64,000 nucleotides of DNA from Macrococcus bovicus (GTDB lineage: Bacteria; Bacillota; Bacilli; Staphylococcales; Staphylococcaceae), in contig NZ_SCWF01000003.1 of assembly GCF_004359575.1 (NCBI RefSeq), positions 62,001-126,000 of the forward strand, given 5' to 3'. Numbering within the stretch: the first letter of the stretch is position 1; every line of letters starts with the position of its first letter. Under the pieces are notes generated by a model. It had not been told where the DNA came from. It was given only the letters and a program-made list of their open reading frames with translations, and ran no database searches. This document shows positions 42,325 through 51,896 of the stretch, one piece after another. Position numbers and translations under genes: made by a program.

Positions 42325-43997
42325 GAGCATGCATACAGTTCAAGGAATTTGGGACTTTATATTTTGAAGATCCGCTTCAGATACTTACCGCTCACACGCT
42401 GGATGACGTGAAGAGCGTTATTGACGCAGCGGAGGAGTGGAGCAGGACGCATTATGTCGTCGGCTATCTGAACTATGAAGCAGCGGGAGCATTTTCCCCG
42501 TTAATGGCGGTTAAAGAAGCAGACTGCTATGCGAAATTCTATGTGTTCAACGAGCCGGTTGCCCCGTTTGAGAAGGCCGTGCTCGAACAGCCGGTCAAAT
42601 TCGCCTTTACAGAGACAAAAGAAATGATAGAAGACCATATCCGTGAGATCAAAGAACGGATAAAGCTCGGAGATACTTATCAGGTCAACTATACGACCCG
42701 CCTAAAGGCTGCAGCTGATGTGGATGCCTATGCCCTCTATCTGAAACTGACGGAAATGAGTAACGGCGGCTACTGTGCTTTTATTGAAGAAGGCGACCAT
42801 GCCATCATCAGTATATCGCCGGAACTGTTCTTTAAATACGACCGGGCGTCACGTGTCATTCAGACTAAGCCAATGAAAGGTACTCTCGCACGGCACCCGG
42901 ATCCTGAGCAAGATAGAAAGAATTTCGAGCAGCTTCAGTCTTCCGAAAAGGACCGGGCAGAGAATGTGATGATAGTTGATTTATTGCGCAATGATTTAAG
43001 CCGCATTGCGATGAGAAATTCTGTGCAGGTGCCCGCTCTTTTTGACATCGAAGCTTATCCGACAGTCTATCAGATGACGTCTACAGTAGAAGCAGTCATT
43101 AAGCCCGTTCATACCCTTTTTGATGTGCTCAAGGCGCTGTTTCCCTGCGGCTCGATTACAGGGGCCCCGAAAATCAGCACGATGACCATCATAGATGAAC
43201 TCGAGAGTGAAAGAGGGATATACTGCGGAACAATCGGTATCCTGACACCGGAGCAGGCTGTTTTCAATGTCCCGATTCGGACAATTGAAAAGAAAAACAA
43301 CCAACTCGTTTATGGGGTAGGCGGCGGCATCACCATCGATTCTGATGAAACAGCGGAATTCAACGAAATGGTCATGAAGACTCATATTTTAAAGCAGCTG
43401 GCCCCCTATTCAGATTTTAATTTAATCGAGACCATGCGCCTGGATCCGACAGGCATCAGACGGCGTGAATTTCACTATAGGAGACTCTTAAACAGCCTTG
43501 AACATTTTAATTTTGCTTTTGACCGCGAACTTCTGCAGCATATATTCAGTCGTCAGGGAACGGGCAGCTACAGGCTTTCTGTCTATGATGGCTATATCTC
43601 AGCAGTGAACCGTCCGCTGCCAGCCCAGACTTTTACTCAGGCACTGCTCACGCCTATGAAAGAGGTGCCTATAGAGCGTCTGCAGCATAAAACCTCAGAG
43701 CGAGATCATTACACGTCAGCTGACGGTTTTCTTTCTTTATATTATAATGAGAATAATTATCTGACAGAATTCAATATCGGCAATCTGGTCTATGCGCTTG
43801 ACGGTGCTTTATATACGCCCCGGTCAGAAGACCAGCTGCCGGGCTGCATGCAGGCCGAACTCCTTGCAGATAACCGGATTAAAAGGCGTGATCTGCATAT
43901 AGATGAACTTGATTCAGTCGACCAGCTCTGGATGATTAACTCTCTTAGAGAATGGGTGAAAGTTGAACTTTATCAACAAAACGTGGCAAAGTTCTAG
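42321..43997 (+). CDS. pabB: Fused aminodeoxychorismate synthase I / aminodeoxychorismate lyase
   Basis: 558 residues from the ATG at 42321 (ATGA overlap with pabA). Residues about 95-370 are the chorismate-binding domain with KERIKLGDTYQVNYT, PMKGTLARH, ENVMIVDLLRNDLSRIA, FPCGSITGAPK and YCGTIG. Residues about 375-555 are a shortened class IV aminotransferase-like lyase (PabC) with ETMRLDPTGIRRREFH, the candidate PLP lysine in HKTSERDHY and LTEFNIGNLVY. The product is 4-aminobenzoate for folate. S. aureus is recalled to keep these as two genes. Confidence 0.9.
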   Translation: MRACIQFKEFGTLYFEDPLQILTAHTLDDVKSVIDAAEEWSRTHYVVGYLNYEAAGAFSPLMAVKEADCYAKFYVFNEPVAPFEKAVLEQPVKFAFTETKEMIEDHIREIKERIKLGDTYQVNYTTRLKAAADVDAYALYLKLTEMSNGGYCAFIEEGDHAIISISPELFFKYDRASRVIQTKPMKGTLARHPDPEQDRKNFEQLQSSEKDRAENVMIVDLLRNDLSRIAMRNSVQVPALFDIEAYPTVYQMTSTVEAVIKPVHTLFDVLKALFPCGSITGAPKISTMTIIDELESERGIYCGTIGILTPEQAVFNVPIRTIEKKNNQLVYGVGGGITIDSDETAEFNEMVMKTHILKQLAPYSDFNLIETMRLDPTGIRRREFHYRRLLNSLEHFNFAFDRELLQHIFSRQGTGSYRLSVYDGYISAVNRPLPAQTFTQALLTPMKEVPIERLQHKTSERDHYTSADGFLSLYYNENNYLTEFNIGNLVYALDGALYTPRSEDQLPGCMQAELLADNRIKRRDLHIDELDSVDQLWMINSLREWVKVELYQQNVAKF

Positions 43998-44047
43998 ATA
44001 AAAGCGTAAAATTAAATCAATTAACTTATGAGCGTTAGGAGAACCTT

Positions 44048-44260
44048 ATGATTATCACTTTAATACTTCTCATCGGTTTATGCGTCTGGATATACTATTG
44101 TAATCAGCGTGTGATATCTTTCTTGAAAGCAGGAGAGGATAGGAGCGCATTGATCTGGCTCTATACGGCTATCGTTACTGCTGTGCTGATTGTAGGCGTC
44201 CTTGTCTTCAGTATGAGACAGGCATTAATCAGTCTGCTTGATGTGTTCTATCACCACTAA
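44048..44260 (+). CDS. Small membrane protein, unrecognised
   Basis: 70 residues with two membrane helices (about 2-18 and 36-58) separated by a charged loop NQRVISFLKAGEDRSA. The AGGAGAACCTT site gives a good start. It sits between the pab genes and the PxpC-like gene. I know no family; a subunit or regulator of a membrane process is possible. Confidence 0.62.
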   Translation: MIITLILLIGLCVWIYYCNQRVISFLKAGEDRSALIWLYTAIVTAVLIVGVLVFSMRQALISLLDVFYHH

Positions 44261-44299
44261 GTGATCAGCCTGGAAATTTAGTAAGTAGAGAGAGGTTCT

Positions 44300-45169
44300 A
44301 TGATGATATTTGAAGACGCAGGATTATATACAACTTATCAGACAGTGAAAAGTGATCTACTGTCTCATACTATTGCGAATGGACTTGTCGGCAATGATTC
44401 AGAAATGCCGACATTCGAAATGGCAGTGGTGCCGGCAACCATCTATTTTGAAGAAGAGACTTTGATTGCGCTGACAGGGGCGGATTATCATGCCTATACA
44501 TCGGAACGGGAAATCGAGATGTTCAAGCCTTACTTGATGGCGAAAGGGGAGACCCTGCATTTTCGACGGGCGGCAAAAGGGACGCGTGTCTACATGGCAG
44601 TGGCAGGTGGCGTGCAGGAGGCTGTGCTGAATCAGAAGATAGAAGCAGCTACTTCTTTTAAACTGGCACATCAATATACGGACGTACAGAAAAAGCTGAT
44701 CCAGAAATTATCTGTGGTGGAGTCATGTCCATGGGGCGTTGATTATTATTCTTTATCACGTGTCTATTATTCTGATATTTTTCATATCTATCCTGTTAAA
44801 GATATTGTCATTCCGGATGATGAAGTTTATGAGGTTTCAAGTTATCTTAGTCGCCAGAGCTTTACATTAGAAGGGCCGCTGATTCAATATCACGAACAGG
44901 CTGAGACTCGCCTCAGCCCCGGCAGCATCCAGGTGACTGTGGACCAGAAATTAAGAGTGATTCTGTCGGCGGTGACCGGAGAGGAAGCTGTTGCCCAGAT
45001 TGCCCCTTATCATTTCTCGAAACTGGTTCAAAAGAGACCGGGCTCAAAACTTATTTTTAAGAACGTGACTCAGGAAGAGTACAATGAGCGTAAAAATTCT
45101 TATGATCACTGGGTAAAAAGTCTTTTAATGCAGCTGTCTTACCAACTGAAAAGTTATGTAAATGCTTGA
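44300..45169 (+). CDS. PxpC/KipA-like (5-oxoprolinase subunit C family) protein
   Basis: 289 residues. FEDAGLYTTYQTVKSD, NGLVGNDSEMPTFEMAV and LIALTGADY follow the PxpC pattern (TTVQD.G, N.LVGN, LE, altGAD), as does the later AVAGGVQ. In Bacillus PxpA, PxpB and PxpC together cleave 5-oxoproline. Here PxpA and PxpB are not present nearby, and the typical GPQxD motif is not evident, so a different role is possible. ATG at 44300 or 44303 after GAGAGAGG. A terminator follows. Confidence 0.7.
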   Translation: MMIFEDAGLYTTYQTVKSDLLSHTIANGLVGNDSEMPTFEMAVVPATIYFEEETLIALTGADYHAYTSEREIEMFKPYLMAKGETLHFRRAAKGTRVYMAVAGGVQEAVLNQKIEAATSFKLAHQYTDVQKKLIQKLSVVESCPWGVDYYSLSRVYYSDIFHIYPVKDIVIPDDEVYEVSSYLSRQSFTLEGPLIQYHEQAETRLSPGSIQVTVDQKLRVILSAVTGEEAVAQIAPYHFSKLVQKRPGSKLIFKNVTQEEYNERKNSYDHWVKSLLMQLSYQLKSYVNA

Positions 45170-45206
45170 TGTCTGATTATAGACAAAAAACATTCACATA
45201 TTACAC

Positions 45207-45236
45207 AAAAAATAGCTGATAAGCTATTTTTTATTT
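45207..45236 (+). terminator. Terminator of the PxpC-like gene
   Basis: AAAAAATAGCT-GATA-AGCTATTTTTT followed by ATTTG; an A/T-rich 11-bp stem. Confidence 0.8.
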
Positions 45237-45339
45237 GCTTATATAGCAAAATAAGGTTAAATTTATATATTGAAGCTAATCATATTAATTTAAATTAAAG
45301 AACGTTAATTTTATGTAAATACTACCGGAAGGGTATAGG

Positions 45340-47298
45340 ATGGGAGCTGTTAAATGGATGTTTAAAAATAAAAAAATAACGATATTTACTTTCTTTCTGA
45401 TGACTGTCTTCACAGTATCAGTCAAAACATATTTTGCGTATTATATTGATCTATCTCTAGGGGTTAAAGGCATCGTGCAGAACCTGATTCTCCTGCTTAA
45501 TCCTTATAGCCTGGTGGCCCTTATTTTAAGCACGCTCCTCTTCTTCAAGGGCAGAAAAGCATTCTGGCTGGTCTTTACCGGCGGAACATTGCTGACACTG
45601 CTGCTGTACAGTAACGTTGTGTACTTCAGATTCTTCTCTGATTTTCTGACATTCAGTACATTGAATCAGGTCAGCAACGTGGAATCGATGTCAGGCGCTC
45701 TCTGGAGTTCATTCCAGTGGTATGATTTCGTTTATTTCCTGGATACGATTATTTACCTGGTTTTATTGACCGTTAAACGCGACATGCTGTCCACACAGTC
45801 ATTCAAACGTAAATTTGTGCCTGTGATGATGGGGATTTCAATAGCCTTATTCTTCATTAACCTGGCATTCGCAGAGATGGATAGACCTGAACTGCTGACG
45901 CGTACGTTTGACCATAAATATTTAGTGAAATATCTAGGCCCTTACAACTTCACGGTCTATGACGGTGTGAAGACGATTCAGAACAATCAGCAGAAGGCGC
46001 TGGCTAGTGCAGACGATCTGACACGTCTCCAGTCCTATACGAAAACCAAATACGCTGAACCGAATAAAAAATATTTCGGTATCGCCAAAGAAAAAAATAT
46101 CATTAAAATTCATCTGGAAAGTTTTCAGACAGAGATGATCGGCCTTAAAGTCAATGGTAAAGAAGTGACGCCTTTCCTGAACACACTTTCGACAGGTAAC
46201 GGGGATTTCGTCTATTACAGCAATTTCTTCCATTCCACAGGCCAAGGTAAGACATCAGATGCTGAATTAACGATGGATAACAGTATCTATGGTCTCCAGC
46301 AAGGTTCAGCCTTCTCATTGAAGAGTGACAACACGTTCCAGTCACTGCCCGCTATTCTGCATCAGAAGCAGAACTACTCAACTTCCGTGATGCACGGTGA
46401 CTACAAGACGTTCTGGAATCGTGACCAGATTTATAAACGTTTCGGCGTTGATAAGTTCTATGATGCAACGTATTATGATATGAGCGATGAAAACTTAGAG
46501 AACCTCGGTCTGAAAGATAAGGAATTCTTCAAGGAATCGATTCCTTACCTGAAGAAAGAGCAGCAGCCTTTCTATTCCCATCTGATTACACTGACAAACC
46601 ATTATCCGTTCACAGTGGATCCGTCAGAAGCGACTATTGCATCGCCGAACACTGGTGATGCGACAGTGGATGGCTATGTTCAGACAGCACGCTATTTAGA
46701 TGAGGCCGTGAGACAATTCATAACAGATTTAAAGAAAAACGGACTTTATGATAATTCCGTCATCCTCATCTACGGTGATCACTACGGTATTTCAGAGAAT
46801 CACAATAAAGCGATGGGTCAGCTGATTGGTGAGACGGTGACACCGGCTAAATTTATGGATTTACAACGTACTGGTTTATTCCTGAAGGTACCTGGTATCA
46901 AAGGACATGTGGATCCTACTTATGCGAGCCAGGTAGATGTCATGCCGACAATCCTTCACTTGACAGGTATTGATGCTAAACCGTATACCCTCTTTGGGAC
47001 AGATTTATTGTCGAAGAAACATCGACAAGTGGTCGTCTTCAGAAACGGGGACTTCATCACGCCGGAGATCAAGTCAATCAATGGTGTGTTCTATGACAAT
47101 CAGACAAATGAACAACTGACAGATGAGAAATTGATTGCAAAAGCAACGAAGATCAAAAATACAGTGGCAACAGAACTTGAAATGTCAGATAGCCTGCTCA
47201 ACGGGGACTTACTGCGTTTCTATGACAATAAAGAATTCAAGAAGATCAATCCTGCTGACTATGAATATAAGAATGGCACAGTCAGTGCGATGAAATAG
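45340..47298 (+). CDS. ltaS: Lipoteichoic acid synthase
   Basis: 652 residues with five N-terminal membrane helices (to about 180), a linker with the ALA-S signal peptidase site at 220-223, and an extracellular sulfatase-like domain. Active-site residues include Glu260 in HLESFQ, catalytic Thr305 in GQGKTSD, and the Asp-His pair in YGDHYG. It polymerises glycerol phosphate from phosphatidylglycerol onto the glycolipid anchor. AAGGG precedes the ATG. Essential or near-essential in staphylococci. Confidence 0.97.
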   Translation: MGAVKWMFKNKKITIFTFFLMTVFTVSVKTYFAYYIDLSLGVKGIVQNLILLLNPYSLVALILSTLLFFKGRKAFWLVFTGGTLLTLLLYSNVVYFRFFSDFLTFSTLNQVSNVESMSGALWSSFQWYDFVYFLDTIIYLVLLTVKRDMLSTQSFKRKFVPVMMGISIALFFINLAFAEMDRPELLTRTFDHKYLVKYLGPYNFTVYDGVKTIQNNQQKALASADDLTRLQSYTKTKYAEPNKKYFGIAKEKNIIKIHLESFQTEMIGLKVNGKEVTPFLNTLSTGNGDFVYYSNFFHSTGQGKTSDAELTMDNSIYGLQQGSAFSLKSDNTFQSLPAILHQKQNYSTSVMHGDYKTFWNRDQIYKRFGVDKFYDATYYDMSDENLENLGLKDKEFFKESIPYLKKEQQPFYSHLITLTNHYPFTVDPSEATIASPNTGDATVDGYVQTARYLDEAVRQFITDLKKNGLYDNSVILIYGDHYGISENHNKAMGQLIGETVTPAKFMDLQRTGLFLKVPGIKGHVDPTYASQVDVMPTILHLTGIDAKPYTLFGTDLLSKKHRQVVVFRNGDFITPEIKSINGVFYDNQTNEQLTDEKLIAKATKIKNTVATELEMSDSLLNGDLLRFYDNKEFKKINPADYEYKNGTVSAMK

Positions 47299-47300
47299 AA

Positions 47301-47334
47301 AAAAGAGGCGATTTCATATGAAATCGCCTCTTTT
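47301..47334. terminator. Bidirectional terminator between ltaS and the ZIP gene
   Basis: A perfect 34-bp palindrome: AAAAGAGGCGATTTCAT and its complement, with T runs on both ends. Confidence 0.92.
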
Positions 47335-47335
47335 C

Positions 47336-48148
47336 TTATCCAAGTGATACATCAAGAATCATCATGATGGTGAAGCCGACCATCAGACCAAGTGTCGCAA
47401 GGTCGGTATTCTCGCCGGACTGTGATTCAGGTATCAGTTCTTCTACTACGACGAATATCATGGCACCTGCTGCAAATGCAAGCGCGTAAGGAAGTAAAGG
47501 GGTCACAAGAAGAACTGCTGCAGCACCGATGACTGCGAAGACAGGTTCAACAAGTGCAGAAGCCTGTCCGAAATTAAAGGCACGCCATTTGGATTTGCCG
47601 TCCCCGTGAATCGGCAGGCTGAGTGCCGTCCCTTCAGGGATGTTCTGGATACCGATACCGATTGCGAGCCCGATTGCAGCCATCAGTCCGCTGTCCGTTG
47701 CGTGACCGATTGCACCGAATGCCACACCGAGTGCCAGACCTTCAGGAATATTGTGAAGAGTGATGGCGAGTAAAAGCAGCGTGGACTTGTTCAGATTGCT
47801 CTTACGTCCTTCCGTCTGATGACCAGGTGATGCATGAGCGTGCATATGCGGAATAATCACATCCAGACCCCGGATGAAAACGCCCCCAAGCAGAAATCCG
47901 ATCGCTGCCGGAATCCAGGGAATCTGACCGGCTTTTTCACTGAATTCAAGTGCGGGTGCCAGCAGTGACCAGAATGAAGCGGCAATCATGACGCCGGCAG
48001 CAAAGCCTTGCATCGTATTCAGCAGCTTGTTGTTGACTGACCTGACTAAAAAGACAACAGCCGCACCTAATGCAGTCATGCTCCAGGTGAAAATACCGGC
48101 GATGAATGCCTGATAAACATGTGAGAGTTGACTAAACCACTCTAACAT
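47336..48148 (-). CDS. ZIP family metal transporter
   Basis: 270 residues with about eight membrane segments. The metal path is visible in helix IV (LAITLHNIPEGLALGVAFG) and helix V (GIQNIPEGTAL). A histidine-rich loop (HMHAHASPGHQ) precedes them. It imports Zn2+ or related divalent metals, most like the ZupT/GufA bacterial branch. GGAGGAGG precedes the ATG. It is divergent from the ABC-F gene. Confidence 0.9.
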   Translation of the reverse strand: MLEWFSQLSHVYQAFIAGIFTWSMTALGAAVVFLVRSVNNKLLNTMQGFAAGVMIAASFWSLLAPALEFSEKAGQIPWIPAAIGFLLGGVFIRGLDVIIPHMHAHASPGHQTEGRKSNLNKSTLLLLAITLHNIPEGLALGVAFGAIGHATDSGLMAAIGLAIGIGIQNIPEGTALSLPIHGDGKSKWRAFNFGQASALVEPVFAVIGAAAVLLVTPLLPYALAFAAGAMIFVVVEELIPESQSGENTDLATLGLMVGFTIMMILDVSLG

Positions 48149-48192
48149 AGTGTCTCCTCCTCCTTAAAAGTGTATAATATATAAATGAATTT

Positions 48193-48221
48193 TTGACAAT
48201 AACCATATGATAGCATACATA
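48193..48221 (+). promoter_or_regulatory. Candidate promoter of the ABC-F gene
   Basis: TTGACA (perfect -35), 17 bases, TACATA (weak -10), 18 bp before the ATG. Confidence 0.45.
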
Positions 48222-48238
48222 TGAGAAAGAGGTTAACG

Positions 48239-50095
48239 ATGGAAGCGTATAAAATAGAGAATTTAACGAAGCAGTACGGAGACAAGACTATTTTTGACCA
48301 GGTTAACCTGAGCATAGCAGAAGGCGAAAAAATTGCCCTGGTCGGTATCAATGGTACAGGTAAGAGCGCACTTTTAAAAGCCATCGCAGAAATTGAGCCG
48401 CATAATGGTGTCGTAACACATCCGAATGGTTTTAAAATCGGTTATGCCGCCCAGGACCCGGTATTAAATCTGGAGGAGAACGCCGTTCAGAACGTACTGG
48501 ACCCTGGAAATCCGGTTGTCAGGCTGCTGAATGATTACAATGAAGTGCTGATCCAAATGACGACAGACATGTCTGATCAAACCATGCAGAAATTCAATCA
48601 GCTGCAGGAACAGATTGAAGCGGTTGACGGCTTCAGCTATCAGGCTGAAGCCAAGACGATTTTAACGAAGCTAGGCATAATGGACCATGATAAATTGCTG
48701 CGTGACATGAGCGGGGGTCAGCAGAAACGTGTGGCTCTTGCCAAGAGTTTATTGTCCCGGCCGGATTTACTATTGCTTGATGAGCCGACCAACCACCTGG
48801 ATTTTGAATCTATCGCCTGGTTGATACAGTTCATCAAAACGTATCCGAAAGCGGTTTTAGTTGTTACCCATGACCGCTTCTTCTTGAATGAAATCACTGA
48901 CCGTATCATCGAACTGAGAAATGGACATCTCCACCCATACAGCGGCAATTATGACGCTTATATCGCCCAGAAGGCAGAAGAAGAACTGACAGCTGAACGC
49001 ATTCAACATAAAGAGAAACAGCTTTATAAGCAGGAACTGGCCTGGATGAGAAAAGGGGCTAAAGCACGGACGACTAAGCAGCAGGCTCGTATTGACCGTT
49101 TTAAGTCAATAGAGGAGAAAGTCGGCGAGCATCAAGTGAAAGACCAGATGTCAATCGATTTCAGTCATCAAAGGCTCGGTAAACAGGTCTTTGAACTGGA
49201 GAACATAGGCATCCGTATGGGCGAGAAAGAGCTGTTCAACGGCTTAACCACTATTGTCCAGACCACTGACCGCATCGGTATTGTCGGTGAGAACGGCAGC
49301 GGTAAATCAACACTCTTAAATATTCTGAGTGCGCATCTGACTGACTATACCGGCACGCTGAAGACAGGACAGACCGTTAAAATCGGCTACTACCAGCAGT
49401 CTTACGCAAAGATGAATGAAGAAATGCGTATCATTGATTTTTTACGTGAAAAAGCAGAGGAGGCCACTCAGAAAGACGGTACCAAAATTTCTGTCACCCA
49501 GCTGCTTGAACGGTTTTTATTCCCGTCCAGTATGCACGGGACATTGATACACCGTTTATCAGGGGGTGAGAAGAAGCGCCTTTATCTGCTCAGTATTCTG
49601 ATAGAAGGACCGAATGTCCTTCTTCTGGATGAGCCGACGAATGACCTGGATACCGAGACGCTGACCATTCTGGAAGCCTATCTCGCTGATTTTAACGGGG
49701 CAGTCATCACTGTCAGCCATGACCGCTATTTCCTGGACAAAGTCGTGACGAAGTACTGGTATATTTCAGACCGGAAAGTCAATATCATCCTCGGCGAATT
49801 CAATGACTATCTTGCTTATAAGAAAGCGATTGTTACGACACCCGTTAAAGAAGTGACCGTGAAAGAAAAACGCACACAGACCCGCGTGAGCTACAAAGAT
49901 AAAAGGCGGTTCGAGGAATTAGGCAGAGAGATAGAAGCACTGGAGCAGCAGCTGGAAGATACGGATGATCAGATAGCGCAGGAGACCACGAACTATGAAC
50001 GTCTGAATCAGCTGACGGCCCTACGAGAAGACCTGAATACACGCTATGAAGAAGCATTTTTAGAGTGGAGCGAACTCGCAGAACGGATGGAATAG
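48239..50095 (+). CDS. ABC-F family ATPase, Uup-like
   Basis: 618 residues from the ATG at 48239, which has AAAGAGG upstream; an in-frame ATG at 48221 does not. Two ABC cassettes without membrane segments: Walker A GINGTGKS and GENGSGKST, signatures MSGGQQKR and LSGGEKKR, Walker B LLLDEPTNHLD and LLLDEPTNDLD. The linker rich in R and K and a C-terminal coiled coil (from about 545) fit the Uup/YfmR type, ribosome-bound translation factors. No resistance phenotype can be inferred. One base separates it from recQ. Confidence 0.9.
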   Translation: MEAYKIENLTKQYGDKTIFDQVNLSIAEGEKIALVGINGTGKSALLKAIAEIEPHNGVVTHPNGFKIGYAAQDPVLNLEENAVQNVLDPGNPVVRLLNDYNEVLIQMTTDMSDQTMQKFNQLQEQIEAVDGFSYQAEAKTILTKLGIMDHDKLLRDMSGGQQKRVALAKSLLSRPDLLLLDEPTNHLDFESIAWLIQFIKTYPKAVLVVTHDRFFLNEITDRIIELRNGHLHPYSGNYDAYIAQKAEEELTAERIQHKEKQLYKQELAWMRKGAKARTTKQQARIDRFKSIEEKVGEHQVKDQMSIDFSHQRLGKQVFELENIGIRMGEKELFNGLTTIVQTTDRIGIVGENGSGKSTLLNILSAHLTDYTGTLKTGQTVKIGYYQQSYAKMNEEMRIIDFLREKAEEATQKDGTKISVTQLLERFLFPSSMHGTLIHRLSGGEKKRLYLLSILIEGPNVLLLDEPTNDLDTETLTILEAYLADFNGAVITVSHDRYFLDKVVTKYWYISDRKVNIILGEFNDYLAYKKAIVTTPVKEVTVKEKRTQTRVSYKDKRRFEELGREIEALEQQLEDTDDQIAQETTNYERLNQLTALREDLNTRYEEAFLEWSELAERME

Positions 50096-50096
50096 A

Positions 50097-51857
50097 ATGA
50101 AGCTGGAAGATATACTACAACAATATTATGGCTATGAGACATTCAGAGAAGGACAGAAAGAGCTGATTGAGCATGTCTTGAATCATCAGTCAGCGCTCGG
50201 CATCTTACCGACAGGAGGCGGGAAATCCATCTGTTATCAGGTGCCGGGTATTGCGAGGGGTGGACTGACACTCGTCATCAGCCCGCTCATCTCCTTGATG
50301 AAAGACCAGGTCGATACATTGAATGCAGCGGGAATTTCAGCCGCTTACTTGAACAGTCAGCAAAAAGCGGCAGAAGTACGTGAAATTGAATCAGTCTTAA
50401 AAGATGGCGCTTATCAATTTCTCTATGTCGCGCCGGAACGATTTGAACAGACTCATTTCAGATATTTACTGACACAGCTGGATATCAGATTGATTGCGTT
50501 TGATGAAGCACACTGTATCTCAAAATGGGGTCATGATTTCAGACCGAGCTACCGCCAGGTCGTCTCTCGTGTGATGACGATAGGCGCACCTTGTATGGCC
50601 GTGACAGCGACTGCCACTGTAGACGTCCGAAAAGACATTCAGGAACTGCTTTACATCAATGATCACTGTGTCGTTGAAACAAGTGTTAAACGCGATAATC
50701 TTGATTTCAAGATTGACCCGACATTCCAGAAAGACAAGATGATCAGACGCTACGTGAAAGAACATATCAAAGATTCAGGGATTATTTATGCGACAACACG
50801 TAAACAAGTCGAGGCGCTCAGCGAACAGTTCACGACTCATCACCTCAACCACACGATTTACCATGCTGGATTGTCCAGTGAAGTGAGAGAACAGAACCAG
50901 ACGGCCTTTGTGAATGATAATAGTCCCGTTATGATAGCTACCAATGCATTCGGCATGGGCATCGATAAATCTAATGTCAGATATGTCATCCATTATAATC
51001 TGCCGCAGGACCTGGAATCTTATTATCAGGAAGCGGGACGTGCCGGTCGTGATGGCCTGCAGAGTGAATGTATTCTTCTTTATAACGAGCAGGATATTCG
51101 CCTGCAGCAGTTTTTCATCAGTCAGACACCGGACGAAGTCATTCAGGAACGTAAAAAAGAGAAGCTTGAGAAGATGGTTCAGTATACGAAGACCACACAG
51201 TGTCTACAAGGGACGCTCATCAATTATTTCAATCCGGAAGAACACCTTGAACCATGTGGCAGATGTACGAACTGTCTGATGGAAGCTAAGTATGATATGT
51301 CTGTTGAAGCTAAAAAACTGATGAGTTGTCTGATTCGCATCAAGATTCCTGTCAGCAGGAGCATACTGACGAAAGTGATCAGAGGCGAACAGGTGTCACG
51401 TGAAATGTCTCAGCTCAGTACATTCGGTCTGATGAAGGAGTATGAGACCAAGGATATTCACGGCTTCATTGATACCCTTCTTTTCAACGGATATTTAGAT
51501 GAGAGAGATGGCAAGCTGCATGTGCATCCCAGTGCCAAAGAGGTCTTGATAAGTGACGTTAAGATCATGACGCATTATCATCCCGTTTCCTACAATGAAC
51601 GCGTGACGATTCATACGCTTGTCAATGTAGATGAGGAGTTATTCGAACATCTGAAGAGCGTCAGAAAAACGTTAGCCGTCGAACTGGGTGTCCCGCCTTT
51701 CACTATATTCTCTGACCGGACACTGACGTTATTCGCCCAGAAACAACCGACTTCCAAACAGGAGATGTTTCATATAGAAGGCGTCGGTTCCTATAAACTG
51801 AAACATTACTGTCCGCGTTTCATCGAAGCGATAAAAAGTTATCAATCCTCAGTTTAG
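50097..51857 (+). CDS. recQ: RecQ-family ATP-dependent DNA helicase
   Basis: 586 residues. The helicase core has motif I PTGGGKSICYQ, motif II DEAHCISKWGHDFRP and motif VI QEAGRAGRDG. A zinc-binding RQC region follows (CGRCTNC near residue 390), then an HRDC-like domain at the C-terminus. It unwinds DNA 3'-to-5' in repair and recombination. The start lies one base after the ABC-F stop, so both are in one operon. Confidence 0.93.
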   Translation: MKLEDILQQYYGYETFREGQKELIEHVLNHQSALGILPTGGGKSICYQVPGIARGGLTLVISPLISLMKDQVDTLNAAGISAAYLNSQQKAAEVREIESVLKDGAYQFLYVAPERFEQTHFRYLLTQLDIRLIAFDEAHCISKWGHDFRPSYRQVVSRVMTIGAPCMAVTATATVDVRKDIQELLYINDHCVVETSVKRDNLDFKIDPTFQKDKMIRRYVKEHIKDSGIIYATTRKQVEALSEQFTTHHLNHTIYHAGLSSEVREQNQTAFVNDNSPVMIATNAFGMGIDKSNVRYVIHYNLPQDLESYYQEAGRAGRDGLQSECILLYNEQDIRLQQFFISQTPDEVIQERKKEKLEKMVQYTKTTQCLQGTLINYFNPEEHLEPCGRCTNCLMEAKYDMSVEAKKLMSCLIRIKIPVSRSILTKVIRGEQVSREMSQLSTFGLMKEYETKDIHGFIDTLLFNGYLDERDGKLHVHPSAKEVLISDVKIMTHYHPVSYNERVTIHTLVNVDEELFEHLKSVRKTLAVELGVPPFTIFSDRTLTLFAQKQPTSKQEMFHIEGVGSYKLKHYCPRFIEAIKSYQSSV

Positions 51858-51896
51858 TCCGTCTGATACAGGTTATTAGAGTACAGAGGTGAAGAC

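Noticed and set aside
42321-43997. Anthranilate synthase (TrpE/TrpG)
   Set aside because: The fused class IV lyase domain and absence of trp genes point to 4-aminobenzoate synthesis.
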